Source of the DNA: Corynebacterium suranareeae
GTDB lineage: Bacteria; Actinomycetota; Actinomycetes; Mycobacteriales; Mycobacteriaceae
NCBI RefSeq assembly: GCF_002355155.1
Contig: NZ_AP017369.1
Span: 1,364,001 to 1,428,000 of the forward strand
Reading direction: 5' to 3'
DNA length: 64,000 nt
The notes beneath the pieces were generated by a model that worked only from the letters and a program-made list of their open reading frames with translations, was not told the origin of the DNA and made no database searches. Of the stretch, positions 54,693-64,000 are shown piece by piece. The number at the start of each line of letters is the position of its first letter. Positions within the stretch are counted from its first letter, which is position 1. Both the position numbers and the translations under genes were made by a program.

Positions 54693-55841
54693 ATGGGAGT
54701 CGGTTTCGCGGGAATCCCGCTGCGCGAATTGGGATTGGTGATCCTAGTTGCAGCCGCCATCACGTATCTCACCACGGGGATCATTAGAACCGTCATGGTT
54801 AAAAGTGGTCGCCTCAATGAGATCCGGGAAAGAGATGTCCACATCATTCCCAAACCACGTCTTGGCGGCGTGGCGATGTTCAGTGGATTTCTCGGCGCAG
54901 TGTTCCTTGCGGACCAGCTTCCTGCCTTGACACGAGGCTTTATGCCCATCACACCAGAGATGAATGCCGTTATTTGGGCGGGCTTTGTCATCGTTGTTGT
55001 GGGCGCATTGGACGATCTTTTTGATCTGGACGCAATAACCAAATTGGTTGGCCAAATATGTGGTGCTGTGACCATGAGTTTATTGGGACTCACATGGTCG
55101 ATTCTGTATATGCCTTTTGGTGGGGGAACCACGTTGTTGCTGGATCAGGTCCAGTCAACAGTCTTGACATCTTTGTTCACTGTCGCGTTAATTAACGCGC
55201 TGAATTTTGTCGATGGTCTAGATGGGCTCAGTGCTGGTGTTGGAATGATTGCTGGCGCAGCGATTTTACTGTTTTCCCTCACCATTCTTTTCGACCAAAA
55301 TGGCGCAGTGTCGGCCTATCCACCCGCCATAATCGCAGCAGCCTTGGTGGGAATCTGTGCCGGTGTGCTTCCACATAATTTCGAGCCGTCCCGAATCTTC
55401 ATGGGCGATTCGGGATCCATGCTCATCGGGTTGTTGCTCGCGGCGGCATCAACATCAGCGTCTGGCAAAATCAATATGAGCTTGTATGGAACTGCCGATA
55501 TTATCGCTTTGATTTCACCGATCATCGTCGTGCTGGCCGCCGTTGCCATCCCGCTCCTAGACCTCGTCATGGCGGTTGTCAGACGCGTAGGTAGGGGAGA
55601 GTCCCCCTTCGCTCCAGACAAAATGCACCTGCATCACCGGTTGCTATCGATTGGGCACACCCACCGACGAGTGGTGCTTGTGCTTTACACCTGGGCCAGT
55701 GCCGTTGCTTTTGGTGCGGTGAGTTTCTCCGTTGTGCCACCACTATTTGCCACGGCCTTAAGTGTTCTAGGAATCCTCATTGCAGTGTCAGTTACCGCTG
55801 TGCCAGTGATTCGAGGCAGGCGTCAAGCCAAGCTTGACTAA
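54693..55841 (+). CDS. wecA: Undecaprenyl-phosphate GlcNAc-1-phosphate transferase (WecA-like)
   Basis: This 382-aa membrane enzyme, with about 10-11 helices, transfers a sugar-1-phosphate from a UDP-sugar to decaprenyl or undecaprenyl phosphate. The family motifs are seen in order: the PRLGG loop, the DDLFDLD acidic pair (Asp107, Asp108), NFVDGLDGLSAG, FMGDSGSM and KMHLHHRLL. In mycobacteria and corynebacteria the orthologue starts arabinogalactan linker-unit synthesis, so this is probably an essential wall gene. It abuts sua5 (TAAATG). Its stop is 43 nt before the AtpI-like gene. Confidence 0.9.
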   Translation: MGVGFAGIPLRELGLVILVAAAITYLTTGIIRTVMVKSGRLNEIRERDVHIIPKPRLGGVAMFSGFLGAVFLADQLPALTRGFMPITPEMNAVIWAGFVIVVVGALDDLFDLDAITKLVGQICGAVTMSLLGLTWSILYMPFGGGTTLLLDQVQSTVLTSLFTVALINALNFVDGLDGLSAGVGMIAGAAILLFSLTILFDQNGAVSAYPPAIIAAALVGICAGVLPHNFEPSRIFMGDSGSMLIGLLLAAASTSASGKINMSLYGTADIIALISPIIVVLAAVAIPLLDLVMAVVRRVGRGESPFAPDKMHLHHRLLSIGHTHRRVVLVLYTWASAVAFGAVSFSVVPPLFATALSVLGILIAVSVTAVPVIRGRRQAKLD

Positions 55842-55870
55842 CTAATTGTTACATCAGGGGCATAAACCGG

Positions 55871-55876
55871 TAGGAT
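55871..55876 (+). promoter_or_regulatory. -10 element before AtpI-like gene, probably leaderless
   Basis: TAGGAT lies 8 nt before GTG 55885, the spacing seen for argS, and no ribosome site precedes this start. It suggests a promoter inside the gap after the wecA-like gene. Confidence 0.45.
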
Positions 55877-55884
55877 TCCCCTTC

Positions 55885-56334
55885 GTGAGCGCCGAAAATA
55901 CTGACAACACCGATTCCCCGTTTGAAATCTCTGAATTTGATGATCACCGACGCCCCCTCCAGCGGGCCTTAAAATTTGGTTCCATCGCGTTAGTCATCTT
56001 TACCCTCATTTCTCTAGCAATCTGGGGAGCCACCCGTGGCGTTCCTGGAGTATGGGGAGTAGTAATCGGGGCAGCAGTGGGTGGTGGCTTTGTTCTGCTG
56101 ACCGCTTTGAGCGTGCTGTTTACCGCCAACTCCAACATCACAACTACTGGCGCTGTAGTCCTTGGTGGCTGGCTGCTAAAAATCGTCATCTTGATCATCG
56201 TCCTCGCTGTCATCAAAGACATGACTTTCTACGACAACACCGCTCTTTTTGTCACAGTGGTGATAGCCCTCGTAGTTGTTCTACTCACTGAAGTGTGGGG
56301 AGTTGTCACCTCAAGGGTTACATACGTCGGTTAG
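55885..56334 (+). CDS. AtpI-like ATP synthase assembly membrane protein
   Basis: From GTG 55885 it has 149 aa: a polar acidic N terminus, then four helices (about 37-54, 58-78, 86-110, 116-137). It has the hydrophobic four-helix pattern of AtpI/ATP synthase protein I, and its place before atpB fits, although a terminator and long leader separate them. AtpI helps c-ring assembly and possibly Mg2+ supply. An ATG start at 55846 would extend it over the promoter-like element. The assignment is by context and topology. Confidence 0.65.
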   Translation: MSAENTDNTDSPFEISEFDDHRRPLQRALKFGSIALVIFTLISLAIWGATRGVPGVWGVVIGAAVGGGFVLLTALSVLFTANSNITTTGAVVLGGWLLKIVILIIVLAVIKDMTFYDNTALFVTVVIALVVVLLTEVWGVVTSRVTYVG

Positions 56335-56349
56335 CTATTCGGTCATTTT

Positions 56350-56395
56350 CACGCCTCCGATTCCCACAAAACAGGGGAGCGGGGGCGTTTTTATT
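56350..56395 (+). terminator. Terminator after AtpI-like gene
   Basis: Arms 56351-56365 and 56374-56388 pair over 15 bp (two G-U, one mismatch), closing an 8-nt loop; TTTTTATT follows. This separates the upstream transcript from the atpB operon. Confidence 0.85.
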
Positions 56396-56958
56396 AATGC
56401 CCCCTTTGCTTGCGGGAAGCCGTATATGTCTTGTGTCACGATAATTGCTTAAGGGAGAGCTGAACCGCAGTAAGAAGCCATGAACGAGGACGAGGAAGTC
56501 ACGGATGTGCTGAAAAACAAGCGTCGAGGAATTGCGGAAATACTTGCGAAATACTGGCAAACATCTGGTGAATTTTCTCCAGGAAACCCACACAAATTAC
56601 CCCCGTTTGCCCTCAAAATGGACGTTGTGACACACATAACACCCCCTGATCGTACCCGCTCACACGCTATTTTCATCAAAGTGTTGGCTCACTGTACTGA
56701 ATGCCCCCGCTCCACTTGGATAAAAGAGGAATTCACCTGTTAATCTATAACGCGGGTTGAACCGAGAAACCTCCCAAGGCAGCAGACAATAGCCAAAAGG
56801 GGTTTTGCGGAGCACGTCCCCTGTGATCGTTGCGCTGATGTGCGACGGAGTCCGTAGCGATTACAGCGAGTTTTTCAGACGTCCATCGCACCGTGCACAC
56901 AAATTTAAGGTGCACGGCCCGAACACGGGAGAGAACGCTGAGCGTTACAACACTGTCC
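56396..56958 (+). promoter_or_regulatory. Promoter region and long structured leader of the atp operon
   Basis: This 563-nt stretch has no supported gene; a frame at 56480-56743 lacks a ribosome site. A TATAAC at 56746-56751 is a possible -10. Downstream are CCGTGCAC (56891-56898) pairing with GTGCACGG (56910-56917), 8 bp perfect with an 11-nt loop, and AACGC-TGA-GCGTT (56934-56946), 12 nt before the atpB ATG. If the promoter is right, the leader is ~200 nt. C. glutamicum atp transcription is reported to rise at alkaline pH. Confidence 0.5.
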
Positions 56959-57771
56959 ATGAAGGGCGAATTTCACGCCCCCGATTTGGACAAAGAATTT
57001 TTCCCGGGGCACGTAACCGATAATGGTGAAGTCGTGAACATGCTGTTCACCGATTTCGCTAATGGTTGGTTCGCAATGGACCGCATCGTATTGATTCGTC
57101 TTCTCATGGCGGCAATCGTTGTGGTCTTCTTCCTTTGGGCCATGCGCAAGCCAAAGCTTGTTCCTCATGGCGTCCAGAATTTTGCAGAGTACGCACTCGA
57201 TTTCGTTCGTATTCACATCGCAGAAGATATCCTCGGAAAGAAGGAAGGTCGTCGGTTCCTGCCGATCTTGACCACCATCTTCTTCGCGGCACTCTTGATG
57301 AACCTTGCAACGATCATTCCGGGATTAAACATCTCCTCCAACTCACGTATTGCATTCCCAATCGTGATGGCGGTAGCTGGTTACATCGCGTTTATCTACG
57401 CAGGTTCAAAGCGTTATGGCTTCTTCAAGTACGTGAAGTCTTCTGTTGTGATTCCAAACATTCCACCAGCTCTACACATTCTGGTGGTTCCAATTGAGTT
57501 CTTCTCTACCTTCATCCTGAGGCCAGTCACCCTGGCACTGCGTTTGATGGCCAACTTCCTAGCTGGTCACATCATCTTGGTTCTGCTTTTCTCCGCAACG
57601 AACTTCTTCTTCTTCCAGTTCAACGGATGGACAGCAATGTCCGGCGTAACCATCCTGATGGCAGTTCTCTTCACGGTGTACGAGCTCATTGTTATCTTCC
57701 TGCAGGCATACATCTTCGCTCTGCTGGTAGCTGTCTACATTGAACTTTCACTCCACGCGGATTCTCACTAG
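56959..57771 (+). CDS. atpB: ATP synthase subunit a (AtpB)
   Basis: This 270-aa membrane subunit forms the proton half-channels next to the c-ring. The essential Arg is Arg195 in the RPVTLALRLMANFLAGH region. Helices include FPIVMAVAGYIAFIYAG and the C-terminal YELIVIFLQAYIFALLVAVYIEL. ATG 56959 gives the known C. glutamicum length; an upstream start at 56893 would lie across the leader hairpins. It opens the operon atpBEFHAGDC. Confidence 0.95.
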   Translation: MKGEFHAPDLDKEFFPGHVTDNGEVVNMLFTDFANGWFAMDRIVLIRLLMAAIVVVFFLWAMRKPKLVPHGVQNFAEYALDFVRIHIAEDILGKKEGRRFLPILTTIFFAALLMNLATIIPGLNISSNSRIAFPIVMAVAGYIAFIYAGSKRYGFFKYVKSSVVIPNIPPALHILVVPIEFFSTFILRPVTLALRLMANFLAGHIILVLLFSATNFFFFQFNGWTAMSGVTILMAVLFTVYELIVIFLQAYIFALLVAVYIELSLHADSH

Positions 57772-57846
57772 ATGAACAAAAAGGTCGCCACTTATGGTTT
57801 CTTGCACAAGTTGCCTAAATGGCGAGCGGACCACTCGGTCAACTGA
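57772..57846 (+). CDS. Possible 24-aa leader-type ORF between atpB and atpE
   Basis: Its ATG directly follows the atpB TAG and it ends in TGA 75 nt later. The product begins MNKKVATYGFLHKLPKWRAD and is basic and soluble. There is no own ribosome site, so it could be made only by re-initiation after atpB. I cannot say whether it is real. Confidence 0.3.
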   Translation: MNKKVATYGFLHKLPKWRADHSVN

Positions 57847-57850
57847 ATAA

Positions 57851-58150
<300 letters not shown>

Positions 58151-58180
58151 TCAGCTGACCTAACCGAAAGCTGGTAAACC

Positions 58181-58753
58181 ATGGCGAATTCGATTTACAA
58201 CTTGGCGCACGCTAACGCAGATGCGCTGCCTTTGGAGAGCGGAAACTCAATTCTGACTCCTCCGATGTATGACATCGTCTGGTCCCTCATCCCGTTTTTG
58301 ATCATCCTGATCGTATTTTGGAAGCTTGTTCTTCCGAAGTTCCAGGAGGTCCTGACCGAGCGTGAGGACCGGATCAAGGGAGGCATTCAGCGCGCCGAAG
58401 CTGCACAGGCTGAGGCAAAGGCTGCCCTTGAAAAGTACAACGCACAGCTCGCTGAGGCCCGTACCGAAGCTGCTGAAATCCGTGAGCAGGCGCGCGAGCG
58501 CGGCAAGCAGATCGAGGCAGAACTGAAGGACAAGGCCAACGAAGAGAGCAACCGCATCATCGAGTCCGGTAACAAGCAGCTTCTGGCACAGCGCGAGCAG
58601 GTCGTTAACGAACTGCGTCGCGAGATGGGCCAGAACTCCATCAACCTTGCCGAGCACCTTCTTGGAGATCAACTCTCCGATAACGTGAAGCGCTCTGGCA
58701 CGATTGATCGCTTCCTCGCCGACCTCGATACCGTGGCACCGAACGGAAAGTAG
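58181..58753 (+). CDS. atpF: ATP synthase subunit b (AtpF)
   Basis: This 190-aa stator protein has one N-terminal helix (about 28-50, [20 protein letters not shown]) and a long Ala/Glu/Arg-rich coiled coil (about 60-165). It links the membrane part to the δ subunit and the catalytic head. It is a plain b subunit here, not fused to δ as in mycobacteria. It lies 30 nt after atpE, with AAAGCTGGTAAACC before the ATG. Confidence 0.95.
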   Translation: MANSIYNLAHANADALPLESGNSILTPPMYDIVWSLIPFLIILIVFWKLVLPKFQEVLTEREDRIKGGIQRAEAAQAEAKAALEKYNAQLAEARTEAAEIREQARERGKQIEAELKDKANEESNRIIESGNKQLLAQREQVVNELRREMGQNSINLAEHLLGDQLSDNVKRSGTIDRFLADLDTVAPNGK

Positions 58754-58758
58754 GCGAC

Positions 58759-59574
58759 ATGCACGCAGCAAGCCGCGAGGCACTGGCAAAGGTATCGTCC
58801 GATCTGGACACTGCTCTAGCAGCAGATAACACCATGGCAGTTGCCGCCCAGGCTGGATCTGAGCTTTTCGACGTCGTCGACGTTCTCGACGGCGACCGAG
58901 CTCTGCGTGTTGCTGTTGCTGACTCTTCCAAGGATGCACACAGCCGAGTCGGCCTCATTGAGGCTGTATTCGGTGGAAAAGTGAGCCCAACTGTTCTCGA
59001 AGTCCTCAAGGACGCCGCAGAACAGAACTGGTCCACTCCACGCGAGTTCCGCGCTGGACTAGTCCAACTTGGCCGTCGCGCCCTTCTTCGCTCTGCGGAG
59101 AAACAGGGTCAGCTCGGTCAAGTCGAAGACGAACTGTTCCGACTAAGCCGTATCCTGGATCGCGAAAGCAAGCTAACCCAGCTGCTTTCCGATCGCACCC
59201 AGGAAATTGGCGGACGACGCGACCTTTTGGCAAAGGTGCTCTACGGCAAGGTAACTGCTGTTACTGAAGCCCTGGCACTCCAAGCAATTGGTCGCCCTGA
59301 GCACAACCCAATCGATGACATTGCAGCACTAGCTGGCGAAGTAGCAACGCTACAGGGCCGCTCCGTTGCACATGTTGTTAGTGCCGTTGAACTCAACGAG
59401 GGACAGCAACAAGCGCTAGCTGAAAAGCTGGGACGTATTTATGGTCGTGCGATGAGCATCCACTCCGAGGTTGATACCAGCCTCCTCGGTGGAATGATCA
59501 TCCGCGTCGGAGACGAAGTAATTGACGGCAGCACCTCGGGCAAGCTCGAGCGTCTGCGGGCAAGCTTCGCATAA
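58759..59574 (+). CDS. atpH: ATP synthase subunit delta (AtpH), long form
   Basis: This 271-aa stator subunit tops the catalytic head and is about 90 residues longer than the E. coli type. The δ/OSCP signature is at the C terminus (GGMIIRVGDEVIDGSTSGKLERLRASF). The extra residues lie in the N-terminal half. It follows atpF by 5 nt; the ATG has AGGCG nearby. The layout of separate b and long δ is that of corynebacteria and sits between the simple form and the mycobacterial b-δ fusion. Confidence 0.93.
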   Translation: MHAASREALAKVSSDLDTALAADNTMAVAAQAGSELFDVVDVLDGDRALRVAVADSSKDAHSRVGLIEAVFGGKVSPTVLEVLKDAAEQNWSTPREFRAGLVQLGRRALLRSAEKQGQLGQVEDELFRLSRILDRESKLTQLLSDRTQEIGGRRDLLAKVLYGKVTAVTEALALQAIGRPEHNPIDDIAALAGEVATLQGRSVAHVVSAVELNEGQQQALAEKLGRIYGRAMSIHSEVDTSLLGGMIIRVGDEVIDGSTSGKLERLRASFA

Positions 59575-59635
59575 AGACACGACGAATTAGACAACATTAG
59601 TAATGCTGGAAGAAACAACCGAGAGCAGGAAGAAC

Positions 59636-61279
59636 ATGGCGGAGCTGACGATCTCCTCCGATGAGATCCGTAGCGCGATTGCGAACTACACCTCGAGCTA
59701 CTCCGCGGAGGCCTCCCGTGAGGAGGTCGGCGTGGTTATTTCGGCCGCTGACGGTATCGCCCAGGTTTCGGGCCTCCCGTCAGTAATGGCGAATGAGCTC
59801 CTCGAATTCCCGGGCGGCGTCATCGGCGTCGCACAGAACCTCGAAGCTGACCGAGTCGGCGTCGTGGTCCTGGGTAACTACGAGCTACTGAAAGAAGGCG
59901 ACCAAGTTCGTCGTACTGGAGACGTTTTGTCTATTCCAGTCGGCGAGGCATTCCTTGGCCGCGTTATCAACCCCCTTGGCCAGCCGATTGACGGACTGGG
60001 CGAAATCGCAGCTGAAGAGGACCGCGTCCTTGAGCTTCAGGCACCAACCGTGCTTGAGCGTCAGCCAGTCGAAGAGCCTTTGGCAACCGGCATCAAGGCT
60101 ATCGATGCAATGACCCCAATCGGCCGCGGTCAGCGTCAGCTGATCATTGGTGACCGTAAGACCGGTAAGACCGCAGTCTGCGTTGATACCATCCTTAACC
60201 AGAAGGCCAACTGGGAGACCGGCGACAAGAGCAAGCAGGTTCGCTGCATCTATGTCGCAATCGGTCAGAAGGGCTCCACCATTGCAGCCCTGCGTAAGAC
60301 CCTCGAGGAGCAGGGCGCTCTCGAGTACACCACCATCGTGGCTGCACCCGCTTCCGATGCTGCAGGCTTCAAGTGGCTTGCACCATTCGCTGGCGCTGCT
60401 CTCGCCCAGCACTGGATGTACCAGGGCAACCACGTCCTAGTCATCTACGATGATCTGACCAAGCAGGCTGAGGCATACCGTGCCATCTCCCTGCTGCTGC
60501 GTCGCCCACCAGGCCGCGAAGCATACCCAGGTGACGTCTTCTACCTGCACTCCCGTCTGCTGGAGCGCGCTGCGAAGCTGTCCGATGAACTAGGCGCAGG
60601 TTCTATTACCGCACTGCCAATCATTGAGACCAAGGCTAACGACGTTTCCGCCTTCATTCCTACCAACGTGATTTCCATCACCGACGGTCAGGTATTCCTT
60701 GAGTCCGACCTGTTCAACCGTGGCATTCGCCCGGCGATCAACGTCGGTGTATCCGTCTCCCGTGTCGGTGGCGCAGCTCAGACCAAGGGTATGAAGAAGG
60801 TTGCCGGTTCCCTCCGTCTGGATCTGGCTGCATTCCGCGACCTGGAAGCATTCGCTACCTTCGCATCTGACCTGGATGCTGCATCCAAGTCCCAGCTTGA
60901 GCGTGGCCAGCGCCTCGTTCAGCTGCTGATTCAGTCTGAGAATGCACCTCAGGCTGTTGAGTACCAGATCATCTCTCTCTGGCTTGCAGGCGAAGGCGCA
61001 TTCGACAACGTTCCTGTTGAAGATGTTCGTCGCTTCGAGTCCGAACTGCACGAGTACTTGGGCTCCAACGCTGCACAGGTCTACGAGCAGATCGCTGGTG
61101 GAGCACAGCTTTCCGACGAGTCCAAGGAAACCTTGCTCAAGGCAACCGAAGACTTCAAGAGCGCTTTCCAGACCACCGATGGCACCCCTGTCATCAACGA
61201 GCCTGAGGTTGAAGCACTCGATGCAGGCCAGGTCAAGAAAGACAAGCTCACCGTTTCCCGCAAGGTCAGCAAGAAGTAA
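59636..61279 (+). CDS. atpA: ATP synthase subunit alpha (AtpA)
   Basis: This non-catalytic nucleotide-binding subunit has 547 aa from ATG 59636, with AGGAAG ~5 nt upstream; the earlier in-frame ATG at 59603 lacks a site. Walker A is GDRKTGKT (172-179). The [19 protein letters not shown] β-barrel start and [22 protein letters not shown] near residue 370 are diagnostic. It alternates with β in the α3β3 head. Residues near the C terminus are rich in Lys and extend slightly beyond the E. coli length. Confidence 0.97.
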   Translation: MAELTISSDEIRSAIANYTSSYSAEASREEVGVVISAADGIAQVSGLPSVMANELLEFPGGVIGVAQNLEADRVGVVVLGNYELLKEGDQVRRTGDVLSIPVGEAFLGRVINPLGQPIDGLGEIAAEEDRVLELQAPTVLERQPVEEPLATGIKAIDAMTPIGRGQRQLIIGDRKTGKTAVCVDTILNQKANWETGDKSKQVRCIYVAIGQKGSTIAALRKTLEEQGALEYTTIVAAPASDAAGFKWLAPFAGAALAQHWMYQGNHVLVIYDDLTKQAEAYRAISLLLRRPPGREAYPGDVFYLHSRLLERAAKLSDELGAGSITALPIIETKANDVSAFIPTNVISITDGQVFLESDLFNRGIRPAINVGVSVSRVGGAAQTKGMKKVAGSLRLDLAAFRDLEAFATFASDLDAASKSQLERGQRLVQLLIQSENAPQAVEYQIISLWLAGEGAFDNVPVEDVRRFESELHEYLGSNAAQVYEQIAGGAQLSDESKETLLKATEDFKSAFQTTDGTPVINEPEVEALDAGQVKKDKLTVSRKVSKK

Positions 61280-61335
61280 GGCAGCGAGCCTACACTAAAT
61301 GACTGTCCAAGCAACTGAAGGGAGGCGTGTGAACC

Positions 61336-63767
<2,432 letters not shown>

Positions 63768-63778
63768 GGTAGAGACAC

Positions 63779-64000
63779 ATGGCTGAAATCACCGTTGAAC
63801 TGGTGTCTGTAGAGCGCATGCTGTGGGCCGGCCAGGCCTCCATCGTGACTGCACAGACCACCGAGGGTGAGATCGGCGTGCTGCCCGATCACGAGCCTCT
63901 TCTTGGCCAATTGGTTGAGAACGGTGTCGTGACCATCCAGCCGATCGACGGCGAAAAGCTTATCGCCGGCGTTTCGGGTGGATTCCTCTCCGTATCCAAG
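63779..64000 (+). CDS. atpC: ATP synthase subunit epsilon (AtpC), 3'-truncated by window end
   Basis: The first 74 codons are visible from ATG 63779, with AAGGTAGAG just upstream. The product begins with [17 protein letters not shown], and continues through [17 protein letters not shown], the β-sandwich signature of ε subunits (the PDHEPL stretch). The helical inhibitory C terminus lies outside. It ends the operon. Confidence 0.95.

Noticed and set aside
56480..56743. 87-codon frame before atpB
   Set aside because: No ribosome site or family features; lies in the promoter region.

Overview
The window comes from a Corynebacterium, almost certainly Corynebacterium glutamicum or a very close strain. 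Supporting evidence: a rolH-rolM-rolD resorcinol operon beside putP; a MarR regulator whose cysteines fall at 64, 92 and 151, as in RosR; argS-lysA followed by hom-thrB, with products of 550, 445, 445 and 309 aa; an arnR-narIJHGK block beside molybdenum-cofactor genes; and atpBEFHAGDC preceded by rho-prfA-prmC. Several genes look leaderless, with a TANNNT -10 box about 7-8 nt before the start codon, which is common in this genus.

Layout. 1-3.3 kb: end of the resorcinol operon; rolM carries an in-frame TAG and looks broken. 3.3-6.0 kb (minus): small membrane protein, secreted HNH-type nuclease, proline symporter putP. 6.3-14.1 kb (plus): apparent DNA-maintenance run of SNF2 helicase, SWIM zinc-finger protein, SbcD/YhaO-like nuclease and a hook-less SbcC/YhaN-like ATPase. 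14.1-19.5 kb: HSL-type esterase, then a short-chain acid block (CoA-transferase A and B, SCP-x-type thiolase, minimal DUF35 OB-fold protein, AtoE-like permease) with a palindromic operator candidate. 19.6-21.7 kb: YceI gene with a RosR box over its -35, rosR, and a PspC-domain protein. 21.7-24.6 kb (minus): hypothetical protein, an unlisted 46-aa membrane protein, tRNA-Arg(CCG), secreted TAP-type hydrolase.

24.7-30.5 kb: argS-lysA and hom-thrB (arginyl-tRNA, lysine and threonine/methionine synthesis). 30.5-40.8 kb (minus): hypothetical anchored protein, arnR, tandem long hairpins, and narKGHJI (nitrate uptake and respiratory nitrate reductase) closed by a strong terminator. 41-48.9 kb: mog (plus), two DUF21/CBS membrane proteins, mobA, moeA, moaA and an acyl-CoA ligase; the Mo genes plausibly supply cofactor to NarG. 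49.8-56.3 kb (plus): rho, prfA, prmC, sua5, wecA-like transferase and an AtpI-like protein, then a terminator. 57.0-64 kb: ATP synthase operon, with atpC cut by the window end.

Most genes are recognised housekeeping or metabolic families. The observations most worth following are the rolM nonsense codon, the CoA-transferase/thiolase/DUF35 block and its operator, the hook-less SbcC-like protein in a SNF2-SWIM-nuclease run, the tandem hairpin repeat near 32.3 kb, the unlisted 46-aa protein, a 24-codon ORF between atpB and atpE, and the structured atpB leader. I saw no CRISPR array, insertion sequence or prophage.
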